Assembly: GCF_021919345.1 (NCBI RefSeq)
Contig: NZ_CP089293.1
Location: forward strand, 2,418,001-2,482,000
DNA length: 64,000 nt
Direction: 5' to 3'
From: Paenarthrobacter nicotinovorans
GTDB lineage: Bacteria; Actinomycetota; Actinomycetes; Actinomycetales; Micrococcaceae
Shown piece by piece: positions 54,189-62,408 of this stretch (within the stretch, counting starts at the first letter, position 1; each line of letters starts with the position of its first letter). Both the position numbers and the translations under genes were made by a program. Under the pieces are notes generated by a model that had not been told where the DNA came from, did no database searches, and saw nothing but the letters and a program-made list of their open reading frames with translations.

Positions 54189-54983
54189 TCAGCCCATGGG
54201 GTTGCCCAGCGATCGCGCCAACTCCTTGAGCTCTTTCACCATGAGAGCTCCCTGCTCTTCCGAATATGTGGCCTTCAATGCGGTCACGGAGAGACCAAGG
54301 CTGGGCCCATGCGCGCCGTGGGTGGGTACAGGGACGGCCAGGCAAACGACACCTACCGTGGACTCCTCATCCTCGAAAGCAAAGCCTTGCTGGCGGATGG
54401 TGGTGATCTGGGCCTTGAGTTCCTCGGCCGTCCGGAGTGAGTTGGCAGTCATCGTGGGCAATTCCATACCGTCTGGGAACATGGCCTCGATGTCGTGGTC
54501 ATGCAGCTGTGCCAGCAACGCCTTGCCCACACTGCACAGCGAGACCGGCATCTTGTCACCGATATTGGACGTCAACCGCACGGCGGGATGCCCTTCGTAA
54601 CGCGCCAGGTAGATGACGTGGTCGCCGTCGAGCATCGCAATGCGGACCGTTTCGCCGGAGAGCGTTGGAGCCTGCTCGCAGTACTTGTAGAACTCCTGCA
54701 CTTCGTCGAGGCGGCTGAGGTACGCAGCTCCGAGTTCCACCAGCTTCCGCCCGAGCGCAAAATCTGCGCCCTGCCTGGTGATGAGGCGCGCTTCCTCGAG
54801 CGCCAGCAGCAGGTTCGATGTTGATGACTTCGGTATGCCCAGCTCACGGGACAAATCGCTGAGGGTCAAGCGGCCGGAAGGGGAATCAGCCAGGGCTTCC
54901 AGGACGGCGGCGGCGCGCGTGACGGCGGGGGCCGGCGACGAAGCGCCCAACCCTTCGGAGCGGGTGGTGCGGGAATCGGCCAT
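54189..54983 (-). CDS. IclR-family transcriptional regulator
   Basis: A 264-residue protein with an N-terminal winged helix (about residues 18-75, LSDLSRELGIPKSSTSNLLLALE) and a C-terminal IclR effector domain (about 90-260, VSLCSVGKALLAQL, EEST-VGVVCLAVPV). IclR proteins usually repress or activate catabolic genes for small acids. A perfect TGTTCA-N6-TGAACA repeat lies just upstream, suggesting autoregulation, and similar sites precede the MFS and hydroxyacid dehydrogenase genes. Confidence 0.9.
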   Translation of the reverse strand: MADSRTTRSEGLGASSPAPAVTRAAAVLEALADSPSGRLTLSDLSRELGIPKSSTSNLLLALEEARLITRQGADFALGRKLVELGAAYLSRLDEVQEFYKYCEQAPTLSGETVRIAMLDGDHVIYLARYEGHPAVRLTSNIGDKMPVSLCSVGKALLAQLHDHDIEAMFPDGMELPTMTANSLRTAEELKAQITTIRQQGFAFEDEESTVGVVCLAVPVPTHGAHGPSLGLSVTALKATYSEEQGALMVKELKELARSLGNPMG

Positions 54984-55009
54984 GATTCTCCTTCGTCATT
55001 GCAACTCAG

Positions 55010-55027
55010 TGTTCAATCTGCTGAACA
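55010..55027. promoter_or_regulatory. Perfect IclR-type operator TGTTCA-N6-TGAACA
   Basis: A perfect inverted repeat (TGTTCA, atctgc, TGAACA) ending 27 nt before the IclR start codon. Confidence 0.6.
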
Positions 55028-55106
55028 ATACCCATCATAGTGGCAAGCAGGAGTCGCTGACCTGTCCGGCTTTCCAAACCCAAAAGTTGGCTGTATATTC
55101 ATTTTC

Positions 55107-55151
55107 GAGCTCTCCACCGCGGCATCCCCCAATAGTCGCGGTGGAGAGCTC
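55107..55151. terminator. Long stem-loop between the IclR and DUF6504-like genes
   Basis: Perfect 15-bp arms GAGCTCTCCACCGCG (55107-55121) and CGCGGTGGAGAGCTC (55137-55151). No clear U-run on either side, so it is a weak terminator candidate for the leftward DUF6504-like gene. Confidence 0.5.
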
Positions 55152-55191
55152 ATCCATTTCCTGTCTGCTGCTGATTGCCGGCACAGGCTCC

Positions 55192-55482
55192 CTATGCTGC
55201 CGCGGCGTCCTCACCCCGAAGGCACCAGCCCCCTCCTGATCCATCGCGCACCAGTTGCCACGTGGCGAGAGCGGAACGGGCGTTGTTCCCCAAGCGCACC
55301 TGGACCTGCAGGACCTCAACATCCACGCGGCCGGTTCCGCGCGGCATCCGCTTCGATACCTCCCACCAGGCAACCCTTTCGAACCATCGGACGGGCTCCA
55401 CTGCGATCTTCCACTCCCGGCCTCCTCTCACGACGACGGCCGGCTCGCCTTGGGCGGTTGTGCGGATGTAAACGTGCTCCAT
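55192..55482 (-). CDS. Conserved hypothetical protein, DUF6504-like
   Basis: A 96-residue basic protein. The pattern VYIRTTAQGEPAVVVRGGREWKI..PVRWFERVAWWE...RVDVEVLQVQV followed by WQLVRD looks like the actinobacterial DUF6504 family, often found near DNA-repair polymerase genes; no polymerase is present here. It has several Trp residues and a basic beta-rich character. It starts leaderless behind TACGGT. Confidence 0.68.
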   Translation of the reverse strand: MEHVYIRTTAQGEPAVVVRGGREWKIAVEPVRWFERVAWWEVSKRMPRGTGRVDVEVLQVQVRLGNNARSALATWQLVRDGSGGGWCLRGEDAAAA

Positions 55483-55489
55483 GGAGTCA

Positions 55490-55495
55490 ACCGTA
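55490..55495 (-). promoter_or_regulatory. Putative -10 of a leaderless transcript (DUF6504-like gene)
   Basis: TACGGT on the reverse strand, 7 nt before the ATG at 55482. Confidence 0.4.
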
Positions 55496-55575
55496 GGAGG
55501 AGGCTACGACAATGAGAGGTCGCTACCGGCGGAAGGAGGCACTGACGGCAGATCACCAGACTCCAAGTGACGGCA

Positions 55576-55626
55576 CCGAGGGGACAAAGGCGCAGGGAGG
55601 ATAAAGGCGCCGAGGGGACAAAGGCT
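55576..55626. repeat. Three-copy 17-nt tandem repeat
   Basis: Units at 55576-55592, 55593-55609 and 55610-55626. The outer two share 16 of 17 bases (CCGAGGGGACAAAGGC plus one base); the middle unit (CAGGGAGGATAAAGGCG) differs at four positions from the first. Confidence 0.8.
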
Positions 55627-55658
55627 CCGGGCGTGAAACAACAACGTGAATTGAGCAC

Positions 55659-55706
55659 GAAAAAGCCCCGCCCTCTCGAACCTTGCGGCCGTGAGTGACG
55701 GGGCTT
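55659..55706 (-). terminator. Intrinsic terminator after tRNA-Val
   Basis: AAGCCCCG (55663-55670) and CGGGGCTT (55699-55706); read leftwards followed by TTTTTCG. The loop is long (28 nt). Confidence 0.65.
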
Positions 55707-55708
55707 CC

Positions 55709-55784
55709 TGGTGGGTCCTACCGGGATCGAACCGATGACATCCACGGTGTAAACGTGGCGCTCTACCAGCTGAGCTAAAGACCC
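55709..55784 (-). tRNA. tRNA-Val (anticodon TAC), CCA encoded
   Basis: Acceptor GGGTCTT pairs with AGGACCC; the anticodon loop is TTTACAC within CCACG/CGTGG; the T-loop contains GGTTCGATCC. CCA is encoded at 55709-55711 on the reverse strand. Confidence 0.95.
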
Positions 55785-55850
55785 ATATTGCGGTTTCAGC
55801 AGCCTCTGACTTCCTCAGCGCTTCAACCAACGAACAATGACTCTACATGA

Positions 55851-56807
55851 TCAACTGCCGGAAACACCAATCGAGTCTGGAACGGCCGGAAGATCAGGCA
55901 AAGCCCGCGCAAGGTAGTCCAATGCACCGCTGACGCCCAGCTCAAGTTTCACTGAAGCAAGCTCGTCCCCGCGGGTGATCCCCCTGTTGATGATGACCAC
56001 AGGCTTGCCAGCTTTTGACGCATGGCGGACGAACCTCAGGCCACTCTGCACCGTCAGCGACGAGCCTGCAACCAACAGAGCTTCCGCGTCATCAACCATG
56101 CCGTAGGCACGGGCTACGCGGTCCTTGGGGACGTTCTCCCCGAAGTACACGAAATCAGGCTTCAGGATTCCGCCGCAGATCGGGCACACTGCCATGACAA
56201 ACGACGTGATGAGTTCGGGGTCTTCCACCGTGGCATCGGCGTCCGGCGCCATCTCCACCAGGCCGGACTCCACAGCAGCTTCAACGAAGCCCGGGTTGAT
56301 CTCTTCCAGGATGGCCGCGATCAGCTGCCTGCTGAAGGTGTGTCCGTGGGAAAGACAGATCACCTGGTCGAAGCGCCCGTGCAGATCCACCACGTTGACG
56401 CTTCCGGCATCCTCGTGGAGCCTGTCCACGTTCTGGGTGATGAGCCCCGTCAGGAGGCCTCGCCGTTCCATCAGCGCGACGGCGGCATGGCCGGCATTGG
56501 GGTCGGCATGCCGGAGGTGGGACCAGCCGATGTGGTTGCGGGCCCAGTAACGCCTCCTGTTCGCCTCGCTCCCAATAAACTCCTGGTAGGTCATGGGGTT
56601 TCGTGGCGCAGAACCCGGCCCCCGGTAATCCGGTATCCCGGAGTCGGTACTCAATCCGGCTCCCGTGAGGACAGCCAGGCGCTGGCCCTGCAGGACGCGC
56701 ACCGCAGGATCCAAGGCTTCCAGCTCCGAGGGTTCAAGCTGCACTGCGGCCGCAGGTGCCATGCTGGCGAACCCCGTCATCCCCACGCCTGGCCCCCGGT
56801 TGCTCAT
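55851..56807 (-). CDS. Sirtuin, NAD-dependent protein deacylase
   Basis: A 318-residue class II-type sirtuin. NAD-binding signatures are GAGLSTDSGIPDYRG (49-63) and TQNVDRLH, with catalytic His143 in DLHGR. The zinc module is odd: the first pair reads C151-L-S-H154 instead of C-x2-C, and the second is C208-x2-C211. It would remove acyl groups from lysines, for example on metabolic enzymes. Its ATG overlaps the ahpE stop (ATGA), the third gene of the DUF3052-ahpE-sirtuin operon. Confidence 0.9.
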   Translation of the reverse strand: MSNRGPGVGMTGFASMAPAAAVQLEPSELEALDPAVRVLQGQRLAVLTGAGLSTDSGIPDYRGPGSAPRNPMTYQEFIGSEANRRRYWARNHIGWSHLRHADPNAGHAAVALMERRGLLTGLITQNVDRLHEDAGSVNVVDLHGRFDQVICLSHGHTFSRQLIAAILEEINPGFVEAAVESGLVEMAPDADATVEDPELITSFVMAVCPICGGILKPDFVYFGENVPKDRVARAYGMVDDAEALLVAGSSLTVQSGLRFVRHASKAGKPVVIINRGITRGDELASVKLELGVSGALDYLARALPDLPAVPDSIGVSGS

Positions 56808-57307
56808 GGCTGTTGTTCCACCATGGCCGATAGGGCCCTCCGGTACTCGTTGAAGTCCCTCGCCTGGCCCCGCGGATTGACCACGACGTAACGGATAACG
56901 CCCGCCGCATCGATGATGAAGGTTCCCCGCAGGGCCATTCCGCTGGCTTCATCGAAGACTCCGTAATCCCGGGCAACAGCTCCATGCGGCCAGAAGTCCG
57001 CCAGGAGATCGAACTCGAAGCCCTCATGTTCGGCGTAGGCCCGTTGAGCGAATTTGCTGTCGACGGAGATTGCCAGCACTGTTGCATCAGCGTCGTTGAA
57101 CTGCGCAATGTTGTCGCGGATCTCACACAACTCGCCGGTGCAGATGCCTGAGAAGGCAAAAGGGAAAAAGACAACGACGACGTTTCGGCCGCGATAGTCC
57201 GACAACCGGACAGGCTCACCGTATTGGTTCAGAAGTTCGAAATCAGGTGCAGGCTCACCTGTACGGGGGCCCTGGACCGCAGCAGGTGCCTGCTGGACTT
57301 CCGTCAT
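56804..57307 (-). CDS. ahpE: Peroxiredoxin, AhpE/BCP type
   Basis: A 167-residue thioredoxin-fold peroxidase. The peroxidatic Cys56 sits in FPFAFSGIC-TGE. A second Cys61, at C-x4-C spacing as in BCP-type peroxiredoxins, may resolve the disulfide; mycobacterial AhpE, as I recall, lacks it. The position next to DUF3052 and divergent from aceE matches the ahpE locus of Mycobacterium. Overlaps both neighbours by 4 nt (ATGA). Confidence 0.9.
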   Translation of the reverse strand: MTEVQQAPAAVQGPRTGEPAPDFELLNQYGEPVRLSDYRGRNVVVVFFPFAFSGICTGELCEIRDNIAQFNDADATVLAISVDSKFAQRAYAEHEGFEFDLLADFWPHGAVARDYGVFDEASGMALRGTFIIDAAGVIRYVVVNPRGQARDFNEYRRALSAMVEQQP

Positions 57308-57723
57308 TTGTTCTTCTTGGGCACCAGCCGTGTGGCGCTCCAGTCTTTGGATACCCCGGCGGAGGTAGTCAGGTGAAGTCCCGAAGTAGGGGCTGCGTCC
57401 TGGATGTCGGCCGGAGACACGTAGTTATCCCTTCCTGACTTGGGCGTCAGTACCCAGACAACTCCGCCTTCCTTCAGCGTAGTGAGCGAATCCATGAGCC
57501 CGTCAACGAGGTCACCGTCGCCGTCGCGCCACCAGAAGATGACCGCATCAACGACGTCATGATCGTCTTCATCGAGCAATTCCGAGCCGGTGACATCTTC
57601 AATATCATCACGCAAGTCGAAGTCGACGTCATCGTCGTAGCCGCGCTCCTGAATCAGATCCCCATCTTTGAAACCCATTCGTTCCGCCACATTTACCGAT
57701 GTGGCGGCGTCGGCCTCGCTCAC
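57304..57723 (-). CDS. DUF3052 domain-containing protein
   Basis: A 139-residue acidic protein (ERMGFKDGDLIQERGYDDDVDFDLRDDI, then VDAVIFWWRDGDGDL and GVVWVLTPKSGRDNYV). The family is restricted to actinobacteria and conserved beside aceE; its function is not known. The GTG at 57723 has GGAGG 4 nt upstream; a start 10 codons earlier exists but lacks a ribosome-binding site. First gene of a tightly coupled operon with ahpE and the sirtuin. Confidence 0.87.
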   Translation of the reverse strand: MSEADAATSVNVAERMGFKDGDLIQERGYDDDVDFDLRDDIEDVTGSELLDEDDHDVVDAVIFWWRDGDGDLVDGLMDSLTTLKEGGVVWVLTPKSGRDNYVSPADIQDAAPTSGLHLTTSAGVSKDWSATRLVPKKNK

Positions 57724-58131
57724 GTTTCCTCCTTTTGAAGTGACTTCCATTACTAACAGCCAACACCCTTTGGGCGCCTGCTTCAAGCCATTCTCCCTGC
57801 ACCGGGGCACATTCCGCACCACCTGGGGTGTTTCGGGCCCGTGGCACATGCGTGCTTTACGTCACGGAAGCCGTTCAGATGTGACATACAACGCCCTGCG
57901 GGGGCTGCGGCTACGCATAGCAGCGCCGCGAAAGCTAGAGTGGCCATGAGCGCTCTGGCTGCAGGGCGATCGCCCCGCAGAATTCTACTGGGCAGCCAAG
58001 CGCTCACAAGACCTGCCCGGCGCATCCGACCGGGCTGTTGAAACCGAGATGTCGCACACGACGCGTTCACGACGGGCAGTCACCCTGCCAGACCTGAGGC
58101 GCCGATGCATGCGCCTAAAGGAAGGTTGGAC
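57724..58131. other. 408-bp divergent intergenic region between DUF3052 and aceE
   Basis: No real gene seen. It contains a TAGAGT hexamer (57936-57941), a candidate -10 for aceE, followed at 57946 by a 31-codon ATG frame (Arg/Pro-rich, no ribosome-binding site), and a TTAGTAAT stretch near the DUF3052 side. The resulting aceE leader would be about 185 nt. Confidence 0.5.
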
Positions 58132-60891
58132 GTGGCTGCAGGAGAAGAGACCTCACACATCCTCAGCGGGTTGACTGCCCAGCTGCCTGATCGTGATCCG
58201 GAAGAGACCGCGGAGTGGATTGAGTCCCTTGATGCGTTGATCGCTGAGCAGGGTACCGAGCGGGCTCAGTACATTATGCGTTCGTTGTTGCAGCGTGCTG
58301 GTGCCCGGTCGGTGGGTGTGCCGATGGTGACGACCACTGATTATGTGAACACGATCCCGGTGGATCAGGAAGCGCCGTTCCCGGGGAACGAGGAGTTCGA
58401 GCGCCGGTATCGGGCGTATATGCGGTGGAACGCCGCGGTGATGGTCCATCGTGCGCAGCGCTCGGATATTGGTGTGGGTGGGCATATTTCCACTTATGCC
58501 GGTGCTGCGACGTTGTATGAGGTGGGGTTCAACCATTTCTTCCGCGGCAAGGACCACCCCAGTGGCGGGGACCAGGTGTTTTTCCAGGGTCACGCCTCTC
58601 CGGGGATGTACGCCAGGGCGTTCATGGAAGGCCGGTTGAGCGAGGAGGACCTGGACGGGTTCCGTCAGGAGAAGTCCAAGGCCGGGCACGCGTTGTCCTC
58701 GTACCCGCACCCGCGGTTGATGCCTGATTTCTGGGAATTCCCGACCGTGTCGATGGGTATCGGCCCGATGAACGCGATTTACCAGGCCCAGTCCAACCGG
58801 TACCTGCAGAACCGTGGGATCAAGGACACCTCGGACCAGCAGGTCTGGGCGTTCCTTGGTGACGGGGAAATGGACGAGCCCGAGTCCCGTGGTCTGCTGC
58901 AGCTGGCAGCGAACGAGAACCTGGACAACCTGAACTTCGTGATCAACTGCAACCTCCAGCGCCTGGACGGGCCGGTGCGTGGCAACGGCAAGATCATGCA
59001 GGAACTCGAAGCGTTCTTCCGCGGTGCGGGCTGGAACGTGATCAAGGTCGTCTGGGGCCGGGAATGGGACTCCCTGCTGGAAGCGGACAAGGACGGGGCG
59101 TTGGTGAAAATCATGAACGAAACCCCCGATGGTGACTACCAGACCTACAAGGCCGAGTCCGGCGGGTTCGTCCGTGAGCACTTCTTCGGTAAGTCCCCGC
59201 AGACCAAGGACATGGTCGCGGACCTGGACGATGAGCAGATCTGGGGCCTCAAACGCGGCGGTCACGACTACCGCAAGGTCTACGCCGCGTACAAGGCAGC
59301 GACCGAGTTCAAGGGCAAACCCACCGTGATCCTGGCCAAAACGGTCAAGGGCTACGGCCTGGGCCCGCACTTCGAGGGCCGCAACGCGACCCACCAAATG
59401 AAGAAACTGACCATGGAAGACCTCAAAGCCTTCCGTGACCACCTGCGCATCCCGATCAGCGATGACCAGCTCGACGCCGACCTTTACCGGCCCCCGTACT
59501 ACCACCCCGGCATGGACGCCCCGGAAATCAAATACCTCATGGACCGCCGCGCCGAACTCGGCGGGTTCGTGCCCGAACGGCGCCGCACCCACACCCCGGT
59601 CACCCTGCCCGAAGCCAAATCCTACGACGTCGCCAAACGCGGATCCGGCAAACAACAAGCCGCGACCACCATGGCCTTCGTCCGGCTCCTCAAAGACCTC
59701 ATGCGCGACAAAAACTTCGGCGCCCGGTTCGTGCCCGTCGTCCCGGACGAATCCCGCACCTTCGGCATGGACGCGTTCTTCCCGACCGCGAAAATCTACA
59801 ACCCCAAAGGCCAGAACTACCTCTCCGTGGACCGCGACCTCGTCCTGGCCTACAAAGAATCACCCGCAGGCCAACTGATCCACCCCGGCATCAACGAAGC
59901 CGGCGCCGTCGCAGCATTCACCGCCGCCGGCACCGCCTACGCCACCCACGGCGAACCCCTGGTCCCGATCTACGTGTTCTACTCCATGTTCGGCTTCCAA
60001 CGCACCGGAGATTCCTTCTGGGCCGCCGCGGACCAAATGACCCGCGGCTTCATCATCGGCGCGACCGCAGGACGAACCACCCTCACCGGCGAAGGACTCC
60101 AACACGCCGACGGGCACTCCCCCATCCTGGCCTCCACCAACCCCGCCGTCCGCACCTACGACCCCGCCTACGGCTACGAAATCGGCCACATCATCCGCCA
60201 CGGCCTCGAACAAATGTACGGCGAGGCCAGTGACGATAAAAACGTCATGTACTACCTCACCGTCTACAACGAGCCCATCACCCAACCCGCCGAACCCGAA
60301 AACCTCGACACCAACGGGCTCCTCAAAGGCATCTACCAACTCGCCGACGCCCCCGAGGCCACCACCGGAAACGGAAACCGCCCCACCGCGAACATCCTCG
60401 CCTCCGGCGTGTCCGTCCCTTGGGCCCTCGAAGCCCAAAAAATCCTCAACGACGACTGGGGCGTCGCCGCGACCGTCTGGTCCGTGACCTCCTGGAACGA
60501 ACTCCGACGCGACGGACTCGACGCCGAAGAACACGCCTTCCTCAACCCCGGCCAACCCACCCGCACACCCTTCATCACCGAACAACTCCACGGCCACACC
60601 GGACCAGTCATCGCAGTCTCCGACTACATGAAAGCCGTCCCCGACCAAATCCGACAATTCATCCCCAACGACTTCGCCTCCCTCGGAGCAGACGGCTTCG
60701 GCTTCTCCGACACCCGCCAAGCCGCACGCCGCTACTTCAAAAACGACACCCACTCCATCGTCGCCAAAACCCTCCAACTCCTCGCCGCCAAGGGCGAGGT
60801 TGAAGAATGCGCACTGGAAAAGGCGATCGAGAAGTACCGGCTCCTGGATGTCAACGCCGGCACCACCGGCGGAGCAGGCGGCGACGCCTAG
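58132..60891 (+). CDS. aceE: Pyruvate dehydrogenase E1 component, homodimeric
   Basis: A 919-residue thiamine-diphosphate enzyme that decarboxylates pyruvate and acetylates the lipoyl domain of E2. Features: [24 protein letters not shown] near residues 115-140, the ThDP/Mg motif [10 protein letters not shown]...[12 protein letters not shown], and a C-terminal transketolase-like domain. Length fits the AceE type. The start is the GTG at 58132 with AAGGAAGG upstream. Third-base usage changes sharply inside the gene (G/T-ending early, almost no G-ending codons from about 59.5 to 60.78 kb, normal again at the end). Confidence 0.96.
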   Translation: MAAGEETSHILSGLTAQLPDRDPEETAEWIESLDALIAEQGTERAQYIMRSLLQRAGARSVGVPMVTTTDYVNTIPVDQEAPFPGNEEFERRYRAYMRWNAAVMVHRAQRSDIGVGGHISTYAGAATLYEVGFNHFFRGKDHPSGGDQVFFQGHASPGMYARAFMEGRLSEEDLDGFRQEKSKAGHALSSYPHPRLMPDFWEFPTVSMGIGPMNAIYQAQSNRYLQNRGIKDTSDQQVWAFLGDGEMDEPESRGLLQLAANENLDNLNFVINCNLQRLDGPVRGNGKIMQELEAFFRGAGWNVIKVVWGREWDSLLEADKDGALVKIMNETPDGDYQTYKAESGGFVREHFFGKSPQTKDMVADLDDEQIWGLKRGGHDYRKVYAAYKAATEFKGKPTVILAKTVKGYGLGPHFEGRNATHQMKKLTMEDLKAFRDHLRIPISDDQLDADLYRPPYYHPGMDAPEIKYLMDRRAELGGFVPERRRTHTPVTLPEAKSYDVAKRGSGKQQAATTMAFVRLLKDLMRDKNFGARFVPVVPDESRTFGMDAFFPTAKIYNPKGQNYLSVDRDLVLAYKESPAGQLIHPGINEAGAVAAFTAAGTAYATHGEPLVPIYVFYSMFGFQRTGDSFWAAADQMTRGFIIGATAGRTTLTGEGLQHADGHSPILASTNPAVRTYDPAYGYEIGHIIRHGLEQMYGEASDDKNVMYYLTVYNEPITQPAEPENLDTNGLLKGIYQLADAPEATTGNGNRPTANILASGVSVPWALEAQKILNDDWGVAATVWSVTSWNELRRDGLDAEEHAFLNPGQPTRTPFITEQLHGHTGPVIAVSDYMKAVPDQIRQFIPNDFASLGADGFGFSDTRQAARRYFKNDTHSIVAKTLQLLAAKGEVEECALEKAIEKYRLLDVNAGTTGGAGGDA

Positions 60892-60930
60892 GCTTCTTCC
60901 GGGACGTCACGCGTCACCAGCACCATCCGC

Positions 60931-60966
60931 GACGGCGGTCCTCACCAAAAGGTGGGGGCCGCCGTC
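60931..60966 (+). terminator. Stem-loop after aceE, probable terminator
   Basis: GACGGCGG (60931-60938) and CCGCCGTC (60959-60966) with inner CCTCACC/GGTGGGG pairing and an AAAA loop; the tail (gggcgttta) is weak in T. Confidence 0.6.
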
Positions 60967-61063
60967 GGGCGTTTAAAGCTGTACGCAGGCGCTCGACGGG
61001 ACGTGACGGGCAACAAGGCTAGTTGTAGCCTTCGCACAAATGGAGGTTCCCCGGGCTGGGCCG

Positions 61064-61069
61064 TATGCT
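61064..61069 (+). promoter_or_regulatory. Putative -10 of a leaderless transcript (fasR-like gene)
   Basis: TATGCT followed by 6 nt and the ATG at 61076. Confidence 0.5.
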
Positions 61070-61075
61070 CATTCC

Positions 61076-62320
61076 ATGGCAGAGCCCACCAAAACAACGT
61101 CAAAGCGCAAGGCAGCAACCCCGGCATTGTCGCCGGAAAAGGCGGAAACTCTCCGGCAGCTCCGCGCGAACGTAGGGCAACTGTCCACCAGCACCATGCG
61201 CCAACTGGAGAAATCGCTCCCCTGGTACAGCCGCCTGAGCTCCGATGAACGATCGGCGCTCGGCCTCGTGGCACAAAACGGCATCGCGGCGTTCGTGACC
61301 TGGTATGAGCGCCCCAGTTCACCGTCCTGGATCCTCACGGACGTCTTCGGCAATGCCCCCACCGAGCTCACCCGCTCAATCAGCCTCCAAAAGGCCCTGC
61401 AGCTGATCCGCATCGTGGTGGAAGTGGTGGAGGACCAGGTACCGGTGATCGCCCCGGAGTCCGACCAGCCGTCGTTGCGCGAAGCCGTCCTGCGCTATTC
61501 GCGCGAGGTCGCATTTGCCGCTGCCGATGTTTACGCACGTGCCGCCGAGTCCCGCGGGTCGTGGGACACCAGGCTGGAAGCGCTGATCGTGGATGCCATC
61601 CTCCGTGGGGAAAATACAGATGCCTTGCGGTCACGGATCGCGGCGCTGGGCTGGAAAGCACAGGAACGCTTCACCGTGATGGTGGGCAACTCTCCGTCGG
61701 AACCCAGTGCAAGCTACGTCAGCGAACTGCGCCGTACTGCCGGGCGATTTGCCGAGGATGCGCTGGTGGGAATCCAGGGCGACCGGCTCATCCTGATCCT
61801 TGGTGGCGTCCAGGACCGGGACACCGCTTACCTCAAACTCAGTGAACTCTTTGCCCCCGGTGCCGTGGTTTACGGTCCGGAGGCCGGATCTTTGCTGGAA
61901 GCGAGCAGTTCCGCCCAGGCCGCCTTCGCCGGCCTCACGGCCGCCCGTGCGTGGCCCTCGGCGCCCCGCCCCGTCGCAGCAGACGATCTGCTACCGGAGC
62001 GCGTGGTCTCGGGCGATGACGCCGCCAGGCGATCGTTGATCAAGAACATCTACAGGCCGCTCCTGGCCGCCTCAAACGGCCTCGTGGAGACCTTGGGAAC
62101 CTACCTTGAACTGGGTCATTCACTGGAGGCTACGGCCCGGGAACTGTTCGTCCATGCCAATACGGTGCGCTACCGTTTGAAGCGTGTCTGCGACGTGACA
62201 GGCTGGGATCCCCTCCTTCCGCGGGAGGCGTTTGTTCTGCAAACCGCCCTGGTGGTTGGCCGCCTTTCGGCTCCGCCGAAAGCCGTTCCGGAACGTCATG
62301 CGTCACGTTCGCAGAGCTGA
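61076..62320 (+). CDS. PucR-family regulator, Rv2242/FasR-like
   Basis: A 414-residue protein with a basic N-terminus, a central ligand/GGDEF-like PucR region and a C-terminal helix-turn-helix (about residues 345-385, GHSLEATARELFVHANTVRYRLKRV). Position between aceE and fabD matches mycobacterial Rv2242 and the Streptomyces FasR gene, an activator of the fatty-acid synthase operon. FasR responds to the fab pathway state; here it is presumed to activate fabD-fabH. The ATG at 61076 is chosen from the TATGCT hexamer. Confidence 0.88.
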   Translation: MAEPTKTTSKRKAATPALSPEKAETLRQLRANVGQLSTSTMRQLEKSLPWYSRLSSDERSALGLVAQNGIAAFVTWYERPSSPSWILTDVFGNAPTELTRSISLQKALQLIRIVVEVVEDQVPVIAPESDQPSLREAVLRYSREVAFAAADVYARAAESRGSWDTRLEALIVDAILRGENTDALRSRIAALGWKAQERFTVMVGNSPSEPSASYVSELRRTAGRFAEDALVGIQGDRLILILGGVQDRDTAYLKLSELFAPGAVVYGPEAGSLLEASSSAQAAFAGLTAARAWPSAPRPVAADDLLPERVVSGDDAARRSLIKNIYRPLLAASNGLVETLGTYLELGHSLEATARELFVHANTVRYRLKRVCDVTGWDPLLPREAFVLQTALVVGRLSAPPKAVPERHASRSQS

Positions 62321-62408
62321 ACCGTTGTAGACTTCCTACAAACTGACCCAGTGAGCTTGGTGTACCAAAACACCAGTGGATCACGTGGCAATTTGGAAAG
62401 CTGGATAC

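Noticed and set aside
57946..58041. 31-codon ATG frame upstream of aceE
   Set aside because: No ribosome-binding site, Arg/Pro-rich, no support beyond a nearby -10; kept only as a note.
58153..59658. 501-codon reverse frame opposite aceE
   Set aside because: Antisense shadow; the strong codon skew of aceE makes long false frames likely.
59860..60777. 305-codon reverse frame opposite aceE
   Set aside because: Gly/Val/Asp-rich shadow of the G-poor third-position region of aceE.
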